Shown here: piece after piece, positions 23,874 through 32,612 of the stretch | Layout of the letters: each line of letters opens with the position of its first letter | How positions within the stretch are numbered: position 1 is the first letter of the stretch | Assembly: GCA_030526115.1 (NCBI GenBank) | Contig: JAUNDK010000006.1 | Location: 16,416 to 80,415 of the forward strand | DNA length: 64,000 bases | Direction of reading: 5' to 3' | From: Clostridia bacterium | GTDB lineage: Bacteria; Bacillota; Clostridia; Oscillospirales; Acutalibacteraceae | Position numbers and translations under genes: made by a program | Notes under the pieces: generated by a model | Database searches by the model: none | What the model saw: only the letters and a program-made list of their open reading frames with translations | Told to the model about the DNA's origin: nothing

Positions 23874-25937
23874 TTATGATAATACTTTAACCTGATAAGG
23901 CTCAAGTTTAATTGATTTTACCCTTATGCCGTCGAGTATATCAAGATACTCATTCGGAAGCATGAGTTCTTTTTCCTCACCTGAGTAGTTTTCGACGAAT
24001 ACAAATTCTGTGCCGTCATCAGCTGTTCTTGTATGGACCGTTACACCGTAAGGAAGTTCTGTTTCGAGATTTCTCTTTACACCGGCTTCGCTTACAAGTA
24101 CATCATAGAACTTATCGAGGAAATCACCGTCTGCCTGAGTTGCGAGATAGTAGGCTTTACCCTGACCAAACTTATTGACAGTCAGGCATGGCTCTCCCTC
24201 ATAGAAATCACTTCCGTATGTTGCGAGAACCTCAGCACCTCTTGCGTGGATGATACCGCAGAGTTCACTGCATCTGAACGAGCCGTCAAACGGAGAGTTC
24301 TCTGACATTACCATGCTGTTCTCGTCCTCATCCCAAAGGCCGTCTATGCTCTCGTTCCAGATTCCGAAAACTTCCATAAGTCCCGCACCCGGCCATCCGC
24401 CTAAGAAGCAGAGGTCTGTGTCATCAACTATACCTGAGTTTGCGGTCATGAGTATTTTACCGCCACCCTCAACGAAAGCCTTAATCTTATCGCCGAAGTT
24501 ATTTCTGAGCATGTAGAGCATAGGTGCGATAACCAGCTTGTAACCGCTTATATCGTCTTCCATATCCACGAAGTCGACATTTATACCCTTGTTCCACAGG
24601 GCTCTGTGGTGCTTTAAGACTGTCTCTATGTAGTGAATTCCGTCACCCTTGCCGTCCCAGCTCTTGCTTCTTGAGCCGTAGCGTGGGCCCTGGGCATTCT
24701 CCACCGCCCAGCGGTTTTCCCAGTCATAGATTACAGCTACTTCAGCCTTAACTTCACTTCCGTAGATTTTATCTGTAAGAGCCTCGAGGGTCTTGCCGAC
24801 CTCTGTTACGTCCCTGAATACTCTTGTCTCATCTGTCCCCACATGGTCAACGACAGCACCATGGAATTTCTCGGAGGAACCCCTTGACTTTCTGAACTGG
24901 AAATACTGAACAGACTCTGAACCGTGGGCAACAGCCTGTAAAGATGCGGCAAGGTGCATACCCGGTCTCTTGAGCTTTGAGGCAGGAACCCAGTTTACTG
25001 TGCTTGGGGTGTTCTCCATAAGAAGAAAGTTCTGATGTTTTACACTGCGCATTACATCGTGACAGGCACCGCTTCTTGCGGCTATGTCCACATTATTTCC
25101 CCTGTGCCACTGTGGGTAATTATCCCATGAAACTACATCAAGGCAGTCGAACTTGTTATAGTCGAGCCCGTCATAGAAGTGCATGAGGTTTGCTGTGCAT
25201 GGTATTTCAGGGTTTACAGCCTTTACGGCATCCATCTCCACCTTCATGAAATCAACGGTCTGATGGGTTACAAAGCGCTTCCAGTCGAGGTTGAGTCCGT
25301 GAATTGACAGCTCACCGTTGGAGAAAGGCGGATTTATCTGATCCCAGCTCCGGTATGTGTGGGACCAGAAATGGGTCCACCATGCGTGGTTAAGGTTATC
25401 GAGGGTCTGATATTTCTCCTTGAGCCACTCACGGAAGGCATTCACACAGTTAGGACAGTAACACTCACCGCAGAACTCATTGCTGAGATGCCACAGCACA
25501 ACACCGGGATGATGTGAAAATCTCTCTGCGAGTTTTGTGTCCATCTGTTTTACCTTCATGCGGTAATATGGAGATGTGTAGCAGTGGTTGTGTCTGTCAC
25601 CGCTCTTGTCACGCACACCGTCTTTTGACACTCTGCGAACTTCCTCGTACTTCTCGCTCATCCAGAGGGGCTTTGCGCCGGAAGGTGTGGCGAGAACTGT
25701 GTAAATTCCGTTATCGTAAAGATTGTTGATAATCTCCTCTAGCCAGTCGAAGTCGTAAACTCCCTCCTGTGGCTCCAGATGTGCCCATGAGAATATTCCA
25801 ACGGAAACGGAATTCATGTGAGCCTTTTTGAGCAGCTCTATGTCTTTCTTTAATATATCAGGGTAACTGAGCCACTGTTCCGGGTTATAGTCAGCACCAT
25901 GAATGAGCTGCGGAAATTTTGGTGTAAGTTTTTTCAT
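23874..25937 (-). CDS. Beta-galactosidase, glycoside hydrolase family 42
   Basis: 687 residues, no signal peptide, so cytoplasmic. It hydrolyses terminal beta-galactosides from imported oligosaccharides. The N-terminal TIM barrel opens with GADYNPEQW; the acid/base Glu is in WHLSNEFCGECYC and the nucleophile Glu in FLLMENTPSTVNW. The GH42 zinc-site cysteines (CGECYCPNC) are present. A trimerisation domain and a C-terminal beta domain (ending EPYQVKVLS) complete the usual length. The SD GAGGAGTT precedes the ATG. It follows the acyl carrier gene at 65 bases, but a terminator lies between. Confidence 0.95.
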   Translation of the reverse strand: MKKLTPKFPQLIHGADYNPEQWLSYPDILKKDIELLKKAHMNSVSVGIFSWAHLEPQEGVYDFDWLEEIINNLYDNGIYTVLATPSGAKPLWMSEKYEEVRRVSKDGVRDKSGDRHNHCYTSPYYRMKVKQMDTKLAERFSHHPGVVLWHLSNEFCGECYCPNCVNAFREWLKEKYQTLDNLNHAWWTHFWSHTYRSWDQINPPFSNGELSIHGLNLDWKRFVTHQTVDFMKVEMDAVKAVNPEIPCTANLMHFYDGLDYNKFDCLDVVSWDNYPQWHRGNNVDIAARSGACHDVMRSVKHQNFLLMENTPSTVNWVPASKLKRPGMHLAASLQAVAHGSESVQYFQFRKSRGSSEKFHGAVVDHVGTDETRVFRDVTEVGKTLEALTDKIYGSEVKAEVAVIYDWENRWAVENAQGPRYGSRSKSWDGKGDGIHYIETVLKHHRALWNKGINVDFVDMEDDISGYKLVIAPMLYMLRNNFGDKIKAFVEGGGKILMTANSGIVDDTDLCFLGGWPGAGLMEVFGIWNESIDGLWDEDENSMVMSENSPFDGSFRCSELCGIIHARGAEVLATYGSDFYEGEPCLTVNKFGQGKAYYLATQADGDFLDKFYDVLVSEAGVKRNLETELPYGVTVHTRTADDGTEFVFVENYSGEEKELMLPNEYLDILDGIRVKSIKLEPYQVKVLS

Positions 25938-25951
25938 GATTTTAACTCCTC

Positions 25952-25988
25952 AAAAGAAAAGAAAGCTATGAGCAATTTGCCCACAGCT
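25952..25988 (-). terminator. Terminator/attenuator between ACP and GH42 genes
   Basis: Minus-strand AGCTGTGGGC / GCTCATAGCT stem (hairpin 25964-25988) followed by TTCTTTTCTTTTG. It ends the acylation operon and sits within 20 bases of the GH42 start, leaving little room for a separate promoter. Confidence 0.72.
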
Positions 25989-26001
25989 CCCTCTGAATAA
26001 A

Positions 26002-26247
26002 TTACTTACTTGCTCTCTGGGCAATAATCTGAGCCATCTCGCCTACGTTCTTCATGGAAGAAATCTCACCCATCTTGAACTTCATGCCGAACTCTCTCTC
26101 AACTGCGGAGATGAGTGTGATGTGCTCAAGGCTGTCCCAGTCTTCAATGTCATTTGCTGTTGTCTTTGGTGTGATTCTGATGCTTGCATCATCGAATACA
26201 TCCTGGAAAACTCTGTTAAGTCTTGTAAATAATGTCTTTGCGTCCAT
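26002..26247 (-). CDS. Acyl carrier protein
   Basis: 81 residues, helical and acidic. The phosphopantetheine attachment Ser is in WDSLEHITLISAVE. The fold spans residues about 5-78, and a second helix carries MGEISSMKNVGEMAQ. It is smaller and less like fatty-acid AcpP than like stand-alone carriers such as DltC. It lies 15 bases after the FkbH-like gene with SD GGAGG, so it should be the carrier that FkbH loads and the MBOAT protein unloads. Confidence 0.93.
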   Translation of the reverse strand: MDAKTLFTRLNRVFQDVFDDASIRITPKTTANDIEDWDSLEHITLISAVEREFGMKFKMGEISSMKNVGEMAQIIAQRASK

Positions 26248-26262
26248 GGTATGAACCTCCGT

Positions 26263-28050
26263 TTAATTTATTTCTTCAACTACGTTGATATATTTGTTCT
26301 TGTTCTCGTAAGAAGTGATATCCAGCTCCCATACGGTGTTGCCTTCTTCGTCCTCTTTTGTCTTTGTGAAACCGAAGGTGCCGTAAAGCTCACGAACCAT
26401 GTTGTTCTTCGCTGTTGGATAATAGTAACCTGTGAGTTTCTCTATACCCTGAGCCTTTGCCTTCTCGACAAGTTTATCGAGCATTGCAAGTTCCATGTCT
26501 CTCTTGAGTACTCGGCAGCTCATGAGCCAGAGATCTATGTTAAGGTTATTGCCGTCTTTCTTTCCGATTACTACGGATACAACACCGTTATCACCGAATT
26601 TATCTATCAGCTTGCCGTAAAGACGGATATACTCATCACTCTCGAATACCTGCTCCATCTCGGCAGGAGTGTAACGCTTTGTTGTAACATTGAACTGGTT
26701 TGATTTATTTGTGAGCTGAGTGATACGGGCGATGTAAACCGGCTTGAAGTCGGCGATTTCACCTGTCATTTCAAGGCTCTTTAAATATTCACCGTAATCA
26801 CCGAAAGAAGCCAGCTGCTGATTTCTCAGCACATTCTTCTTGTACATTTCGTTGCGCTTGAGGTCATCATCACTGAAGCTTGTAACCTCAAAGAAACCGG
26901 AGCGGTCTATTATGTTGATGTAGTTCTCAACGCCCTCCATCTCAGGCACGGCACATCCTGCAATCTGAGCGGATACTATGGCACGTTCCGCAGGGTTATC
27001 GTCTGCGAAAACAATGGCATCCTGACCGATGTTAAGCTCAAGGGCTGTTTCCGCAATGTTTCTGTCCTTATTCTCCCAGTTTGCCTTTATGATGATGAAA
27101 TCATCCGGTTTTAATGCTCCTTCAGGATGATTTAAACCTGCAATGGCATTCTCATGGTCATTCTTGGAGCATACTGTGAGAACTATACCGAGCTGCTTAA
27201 GTTCCTTAACATAGCTCTGGAACTCGTAGTAGGACTGGCTTACGCCTGTCTCCTGACCGATTTCGATTCCGTCAACACCATCGTCACCTACAACTCCACC
27301 CCAGAGGGTATTGTCGAGGTCAAGGGCAAGGGCCTTCTTGTTCTTACCGAATATGGACTTGATGATATTTGCCACGCTGAAAGAGAAGCTTGGAATAGCC
27401 TCGAAGCACATGGCATACTTGTACATATTCCAGAAAAGCGGATTTGACCACTCCTTCAGGCCGTAGTCCGCAGAGATAAAGTTGAGGTCATTTACATAGA
27501 AGCTCTCGTTCTCTCTTGCGTAGGAGTAAATATAATCGTTAAGTCTTGTAATAAAGTTTGTTCTGCCGTGAATATCCCATGCATCTCTGTTTCCGAGGAG
27601 ACGGTAAAGCGGCATCTCAAAGTTATTCTGGATAATCGGGCAGTGGAATTTCTCTTTGACGCTCTCCCACATTACATGGAACTTCTGAGCCTCAGCATTG
27701 AACTTCGCCTCTACGTCCTCGGCAGAGTCTGTCATAACAGGATAGTTTGTAATGTTTCTGTTGGATGTGTGAATGAACACAATATCAGGGTTAAAGTTCA
27801 TCAGATGTTCATCAGGGAACATTGCATCCTGCCAGTACTGAGCATACTCAGACTCATAGAACTCCGGCTCAATTCCGTAGTTTAAAAGGAACAGTTCCAG
27901 TATGCTGATAATATTCGCTGTGGTGGAGCCACCGAGAACCGCAATCTTCTTTTTGATTCTTGTAGTTCCGTCAGCTTTCAAAGCCTTTTTTATAGACTTC
28001 TTTTTGTTGATTATATATCCCGCATCAAATGGGTATTCAAGTTCTTTCAT
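26263..28050 (-). CDS. FkbH-like HAD-IIIC enzyme with N- and C-terminal extensions
   Basis: 595 residues. The central HAD domain has KALALDLDNTLWGGVVGDDG (DxDxT motif) and VTVCSKNDHENA, with IVFADDNPAERAIV as motif IV. The C-terminal part is GNAT-like (ITQLTNKSNQFNVTTKRYT ... YYPTAKNNMVRELYGTFGF). The N-terminal 200 residues contain VLGGSTTANI and NPDIVFIHTSNRN, resembling an SGNH-like fold. FkbH proteins are known to take 1,3-bisphosphoglycerate and load glyceryl onto an ACP in polyketide pathways. Here the partners are ACP, DHHW and MBOAT, with no polyketide synthase. It starts two bases after the DHHW gene stop. Confidence 0.9.
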   Translation of the reverse strand: MKELEYPFDAGYIINKKKSIKKALKADGTTRIKKKIAVLGGSTTANIISILELFLLNYGIEPEFYESEYAQYWQDAMFPDEHLMNFNPDIVFIHTSNRNITNYPVMTDSAEDVEAKFNAEAQKFHVMWESVKEKFHCPIIQNNFEMPLYRLLGNRDAWDIHGRTNFITRLNDYIYSYARENESFYVNDLNFISADYGLKEWSNPLFWNMYKYAMCFEAIPSFSFSVANIIKSIFGKNKKALALDLDNTLWGGVVGDDGVDGIEIGQETGVSQSYYEFQSYVKELKQLGIVLTVCSKNDHENAIAGLNHPEGALKPDDFIIIKANWENKDRNIAETALELNIGQDAIVFADDNPAERAIVSAQIAGCAVPEMEGVENYINIIDRSGFFEVTSFSDDDLKRNEMYKKNVLRNQQLASFGDYGEYLKSLEMTGEIADFKPVYIARITQLTNKSNQFNVTTKRYTPAEMEQVFESDEYIRLYGKLIDKFGDNGVVSVVIGKKDGNNLNIDLWLMSCRVLKRDMELAMLDKLVEKAKAQGIEKLTGYYYPTAKNNMVRELYGTFGFTKTKEDEEGNTVWELDITSYENKNKYINVVEEIN

Positions 28051-28052
28051 AA

Positions 28053-29891
28053 TTATTCCTCATCTGTGCTATCGTCTGTGTTTTCTTCTGTGGTATCTGC
28101 AGTAGTATCTGTGTTCACAGAAGTGCTTGAATTTTCATCCTCAAGGGCTTCGTCATAAAGAGTCTGACCCTTTGCCTGAGTGAGAAGGTAAGGAATGTTC
28201 TCGGAGTTACCGCCGACAACAGAGTAAGAACATGTTGAGAACAGTACATCTGTTGTACCTGTGAAGTTGATGAAATCAATGAGATTAAGCTCAAAATATC
28301 TGAGGTCAACAACCCAGATTTCCTCGAAGGATGCCACATACCACGGAATTTCCGCATTTCCGTAGGAATCCTTGATAACCATAAGCTTTCTGCCGTTGTT
28401 TGCAGTACCTTTGACCTTCAGAATCTGATCGTCACCGCCTATGAACATCATGTAGGAGTTCGGTGTATCTGTCTCAATAAAGAGACTGTCACTGTACTGA
28501 TAGTTGAAGTATCTGTCGTAGGAATATGTATCAACAGTCTGCTTTGGCTTATAGTAGGTAAAATCTTCAGGGTCGTTGAGAATACGGTAATCCTCGGTGT
28601 AACCGTAGTAAGAACCTATGTAGCCCTCATTTACACCCTTCTCGAAGGTATCTATATCAGCAAACGGAACACCCGCCGCCTCCGCAAATGTTCTTGCGGC
28701 ATAGTATGCACCAAGCTGACTCCAGTGGTGGTCTGTTCTTAAGTAGATATCTTCTTCTGTATGTTTTGCGAGAACAGGACAGACATTTATTGATGTAATG
28801 CCGGCATCAAGCTCGCCTGCAATTTCCTCGAATCTGTCATTGTGGGAATAGGTGTATTCCATTGCATTTGCCGGAGTGTAAAACTCTGATGCAAGAGGAC
28901 AAGGCATGCTCCAGATATTAATATTACTGTCAAGAGCCTTGCGTAAATCGTTAAGACCATTTACATAGTCGGTGGAATCACCGTAACCGAAGAGACCGAG
29001 AACACGATAGTGACCGTCAACGTTTACTATGATAAGACCGTCGGACCAGTCAAATTCGTTATCCTGCTTTGTAAAGTCGGTCTGTTCTGCCTCAGTGTCG
29101 GCAATTGTACCGATTTTGATATGCTTGCTTCGTCTGCCGGCAGATCCCTTAAGCTTTGCGTCGGAATATTCTTTTCCACCGGCTGAAGTATTTGCGGTTT
29201 CAGCTGTTGCGGTCTCGAAAATACCTGTTGTATCCACAGGAGTTTCTTTTTCCTGAACATTTACATTTACAGGAGCATCAGCCTTTTCTTCCTTATCGGT
29301 ATTGTTTACCGGAGGTTCGTTTGTTTTCTTTGTGGCATTGTTAACGAAGATGATGTCATCCTCGCTGCTGGGAAGACCGAATGTGGACTTGATAGAGTAT
29401 CCTGCATTCTTTAATTTATCTCTGTTGGGAATTGTATCTGTAAACCACTCTGTAATTCTTGTTGTAAATTCTGCTTTGAAGTATGAACCGAATGAGAAGG
29501 ATGGAAACTTTGCCAGAGTACGCTTCTCAATCTGAGATACATGAGACTTTGGGAAAAACAGCATGTATATTACAAAGAAACAGAATACCGGAATGAGTAT
29601 CGCCATTGAGAGAAGAGAGATTCTTGTCTCCATAAGCTTACGCCTGTGCTTTTCTTTCTTCTCTTCCGGAGATTCCTCTTCGGCTCCACCGAAAAGATCA
29701 AAATCTCCGAAATCCATATCATCGTAATCGGATGTATCTTCATCAGCTGCGGATGACATGGAAAAGTTTTCCGCATCAAAACCAAAATCTCCGTGCTCCT
29801 CCTTCGGCTTCTTTGAAGAAGGGCTGAAATCTGAGAAGAGATCGTCCAGATTAATATCACTGAACATATCTTTATTGTTATTATTATCCAT
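28053..29891 (-). CDS. DHHW (AlgJ/AlgX-like) membrane-anchored acyltransferase partner
   Basis: 612 residues. A cytoplasmic acidic N-terminus of about 90 residues (DNNNNKDMFSDINLDDLFSD) is followed by one membrane helix (SMAILIPVFCFFVIYMLFF). The extracytoplasmic part has the family opening (VSQIEKRTLAKFPSF, FTTRITEWFTDTIPNRD), a Ser/Thr-rich insert of about 100 residues, and the catalytic DHHW motif in YLRTDHHWSQLGAYYAA. A matching Ser region may be VIKDSYGNAEIPW. AlgJ-type proteins work with an MBOAT partner to acylate secreted polysaccharide. The C-terminal 35 residues are Ser/Thr/Asp/Glu-rich. The SD AAAGG precedes the ATG. Confidence 0.9.
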   Translation of the reverse strand: MDNNNNKDMFSDINLDDLFSDFSPSSKKPKEEHGDFGFDAENFSMSSAADEDTSDYDDMDFGDFDLFGGAEEESPEEKKEKHRRKLMETRISLLSMAILIPVFCFFVIYMLFFPKSHVSQIEKRTLAKFPSFSFGSYFKAEFTTRITEWFTDTIPNRDKLKNAGYSIKSTFGLPSSEDDIIFVNNATKKTNEPPVNNTDKEEKADAPVNVNVQEKETPVDTTGIFETATAETANTSAGGKEYSDAKLKGSAGRRSKHIKIGTIADTEAEQTDFTKQDNEFDWSDGLIIVNVDGHYRVLGLFGYGDSTDYVNGLNDLRKALDSNINIWSMPCPLASEFYTPANAMEYTYSHNDRFEEIAGELDAGITSINVCPVLAKHTEEDIYLRTDHHWSQLGAYYAARTFAEAAGVPFADIDTFEKGVNEGYIGSYYGYTEDYRILNDPEDFTYYKPKQTVDTYSYDRYFNYQYSDSLFIETDTPNSYMMFIGGDDQILKVKGTANNGRKLMVIKDSYGNAEIPWYVASFEEIWVVDLRYFELNLIDFINFTGTTDVLFSTCSYSVVGGNSENIPYLLTQAKGQTLYDEALEDENSSTSVNTDTTADTTEENTDDSTDEE

Positions 29892-29909
29892 TTATATTCG
29901 CCTTTCGTC

Positions 29910-31331
29910 TTAGAATCGGAAATAGAGGAATACGTTGTTTGTAGTGTCAACAAGAAGTATGCTGAGTATGACAAGCAATGCGAGGCAACCCACAACACTG
30001 CCTATTCTGCCTGCGGCATAAATAGTCGGATTCTTGTTCTCGAGAACATACTGCTTGAGCTTTGGAAGCACCGGCATGGAAATAACCGCCGCAACCAGAA
30101 TAAGGAACAGATTTTCTTTAAAGCTTGAAAATGTAACCATATCAAAGAAACCGGTTTTGTTTATAAACATGTTAATTCCCAGAATGTTAAGGAAGAACTG
30201 ACCAAGCTGCTTCAGATTCTCAAAATAGAAAATACCGAAACCTATTACAATAATAAGTTTGGAATAGATATGCTTCCACCATGTAGGCCAGCTTTTCAGA
30301 ACCTTTTTGCCGAGTCTCTGCTCGAAGAAAATCCAGCATCCGAAATAAAGGCCCCAGATGATGTAGTTCCATGCGGCACCATGCCACATACCTGTGCAGA
30401 ACCATACAAGGAAAAGTCCCATGTATTTTCTCGGTTTGCCGAAAATCGGAACATAAAGAAGATAATCACGGAAGAATGAACCGAGGGAGATGTGCCATCT
30501 CTGCCAGAACTCCGCAATTGTCTTGCAGGCGAACGGATGAGTGAAGTTTTCATCAAAGTGGAAACCGAACATTCTGCCAAGACCTATGGCAATATCGGAA
30601 TATCCGCTGAAATCGAAATAAACATAGAGAGAATATACGATAACAGTGTACCATGTTCCCATTGTTGAAAGGCCCGAAATATCTCCTCCGAAGAAAGTGG
30701 TTACAATGCTGTAAAGATTATTAGCAAGAATAACCTTCTTTGCAAGGCCCATGATCACTCTGAGGGCACCGTCACAAAGATCGTTTACAGTAACACGTCT
30801 GTTATCAATCTCATCTTCGATTACGCTGTAACGGACGATAGGACCCGCAATCAGCTGTGGGAAAAGAGAGAGATAGAGGAGGAATTTATAGTAGTCATGC
30901 TGAACCTTTACGCTGTCCCAGTAGCAGTCGAGAATATATGAGATTGCCTGGAATGTAAAGAAGCTTATGCCTATCGGAAGGGTAATTCTCGGAACAGGTA
31001 TGGATGAGCGGAAAAGTGCATTGATGTTCTCGACTATAAAGCCCGAATACTTGAATATTATAAGCAGGGCAATATCAACCGTAACACCCAGAGCGACCGA
31101 GGCTTTTGCGCCCGGTGTACCTTTGGTTTTTTCAATACTCAGGCCTATGAACCAGTTGAACGCCGAGCTGAACAACAGAAGTATAATCCAGAGCGGCTCA
31201 CCCCATGCATAGAAGATGAGGGAAAAAACTATCAGGACAATGTTCTTGGTTTTCAGATTCTTCGCCGCAAGATAACTTATCAGACAAAGCGGCAGAAAGA
31301 AGTAGATAAAAAACAGATCTGCGAATACCAT
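29910..31331 (-). CDS. MBOAT family O-acyltransferase (AlgI/DltB type)
   Basis: 473-residue polytopic membrane protein with about ten hydrophobic segments. The family hallmarks are RWHISLGSFFRDYLLY and the catalytic His in WFCTGMWHGAAWNYI. It should carry an activated acyl group across the membrane to an extracytoplasmic acceptor. First gene of the operon, with SD AAGGAAAG; the DHHW gene follows 18 bases on. AlgI-type members usually move acetyl groups. The ACP encoded in this operon suggests a carrier-bound acyl donor, as with DltB. Confidence 0.93.
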   Translation of the reverse strand: MVFADLFFIYFFLPLCLISYLAAKNLKTKNIVLIVFSLIFYAWGEPLWIILLLFSSAFNWFIGLSIEKTKGTPGAKASVALGVTVDIALLIIFKYSGFIVENINALFRSSIPVPRITLPIGISFFTFQAISYILDCYWDSVKVQHDYYKFLLYLSLFPQLIAGPIVRYSVIEDEIDNRRVTVNDLCDGALRVIMGLAKKVILANNLYSIVTTFFGGDISGLSTMGTWYTVIVYSLYVYFDFSGYSDIAIGLGRMFGFHFDENFTHPFACKTIAEFWQRWHISLGSFFRDYLLYVPIFGKPRKYMGLFLVWFCTGMWHGAAWNYIIWGLYFGCWIFFEQRLGKKVLKSWPTWWKHIYSKLIIVIGFGIFYFENLKQLGQFFLNILGINMFINKTGFFDMVTFSSFKENLFLILVAAVISMPVLPKLKQYVLENKNPTIYAAGRIGSVVGCLALLVILSILLVDTTNNVFLYFRF

Positions 31332-31410
31332 TCTTTTAACTTTCCTTTACAATTTTTTATAGCTGAAATGGCTGAATTCCATAATTACCCATTATTTAGA
31401 TTCAAACTTA

Positions 31411-31439
31411 ATTTTATTATATATGTTTTGTATCGTCAA
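31411..31439 (-). promoter_or_regulatory. Promoter of the MBOAT-DHHW-FkbH-ACP operon
   Basis: TTGACG (31434-31439) and TAAAAT (31411-31416), 17-base spacer, minus strand. It is back-to-back with the ddh promoter. Confidence 0.82.
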
Positions 31440-31499
31440 GCAGTTTTTCTTTACAGCACATTAATTTTATTCGTTATCATTCAATTTTATATTTTATGT

Positions 31500-31527
31500 T
31501 TGCAAGAGCTGTTTTTTGTGGTAAAAT
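31500..31527 (+). promoter_or_regulatory. Promoter of ddh
   Basis: TTGCAA (31500-31505), a 16-base spacer and TAAAAT (31522-31527) preceded by TGG, an extended -10 arrangement. Confidence 0.72.
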
Positions 31528-31583
31528 ATTAAAGTATTTTAGTTGAAACTGCTTTATATAAGCTAAAGAAAGAAGGATAAAAA

Positions 31584-32558
31584 ATGATCAGAATCGGTAT
31601 TCTCGGTTACGGCAACCTCGGAAGAGGAGTTGAGAAGGCTGTTAACGCCAGCCCTGATATGGAGCTCAAGGCCGTATTCACAAGAAGAGACCCATCTACA
31701 CTCAAAATCGCAACTGCAGGTGTTCCTGTATATGCTGAGGCTGATGCAGAAAAAATGAAGGACGAAATTGATGTTCTCATTCTCTGTGGCGGTTCTGCAA
31801 CAGACCTCCCAACTCAGGGACCAAAGTATGCAAAAATGTTCAACACCATCGATTCCTTTGATACTCATGCAAAAATTCCTGAGTACTTCCCTGCTGTTGA
31901 TGCAGCCGCAAAAGAGGGAAACAACGTTTCCGTTATCAGCGTAGGCTGGGACCCCGGTATGTTCTCACTCCAGAGATTACTCGGCAACTGCATTCTTCCT
32001 GACGGAAAAGACTACACATTCTGGGGCAGAGGCGTTTCTCAGGGTCATTCCGATGCAATCCGCCGCATAGAGGGCGTTCAGGACGCAAGACAGTACACAG
32101 TTCCTGTTCCTGAGGCAATCGAGGCTGTAAGAGCCGGTAAGAATCCTGAACTCTCCACAAGAGAAAAGCACACAAGAGAATGCTTTGTTGTAGCAAAAGA
32201 AGGCGCTGACCTCAAGAAGATTGAGGAAGAGATTGTAAACATGCCAAACTACTTTGCAGATTACAACACAACTGTAACATTCATCTCTCAGGAAGAACTG
32301 AACGAAAAGCACAGCGGAATTCCTCACGGCGGTTTCGTTATCCGCTCCGGTGCAACAGGCGACATGAAGCACATCATCGAGTACTCCTTAAAGCTCGATT
32401 CCAACCCTGAGTTCACATCCAGTGTTCTCGTAGCTTACGCAAGAGCTGCTTACAAGCTTGCAAGCGAGGGCAAGAGCGGTGCCATGACAGTATTTGATAT
32501 TGCTCCTGCTTACCTCTCACCACTTTCCGGCGAGGAGCTCAGAAAAACACTTCTCTGA
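31584..32558 (+). CDS. ddh: meso-Diaminopimelate dehydrogenase
   Basis: 324 residues. NADPH-dependent one-step amination of tetrahydrodipicolinate to meso-DAP, for lysine and peptidoglycan. Dinucleotide fold GILGYGNLGRGVE at the N-terminus, VISVGWDPGMFSLQRLLG and FWGRGVSQGHSDAIRRIEGV, signatures of this enzyme. C-terminal HIIEYSLKLDSNPEFTSSVL is conserved. Full length for the family. SD GAAGGAT. Monocistronic with a strong terminator. It implies DAP-type peptidoglycan without needing the succinylase or acetylase steps. Confidence 0.96.
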   Translation: MIRIGILGYGNLGRGVEKAVNASPDMELKAVFTRRDPSTLKIATAGVPVYAEADAEKMKDEIDVLILCGGSATDLPTQGPKYAKMFNTIDSFDTHAKIPEYFPAVDAAAKEGNNVSVISVGWDPGMFSLQRLLGNCILPDGKDYTFWGRGVSQGHSDAIRRIEGVQDARQYTVPVPEAIEAVRAGKNPELSTREKHTRECFVVAKEGADLKKIEEEIVNMPNYFADYNTTVTFISQEELNEKHSGIPHGGFVIRSGATGDMKHIIEYSLKLDSNPEFTSSVLVAYARAAYKLASEGKSGAMTVFDIAPAYLSPLSGEELRKTLL

Positions 32559-32579
32559 TATTTTTCAACATAAAGCAAA

Positions 32580-32612
32580 AATCCGGTGGAAAAATCCACC
32601 GGATTATTTTTT
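32580..32612 (+). terminator. Terminator of ddh, probably bidirectional
   Basis: Perfect 11-pair stem AATCCGGTGGA / TCCACCGGATT followed by ATTTTTTATT on the plus strand and TTTTGC on the minus strand. It also ends the convergent surface-protein gene. Confidence 0.9.
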
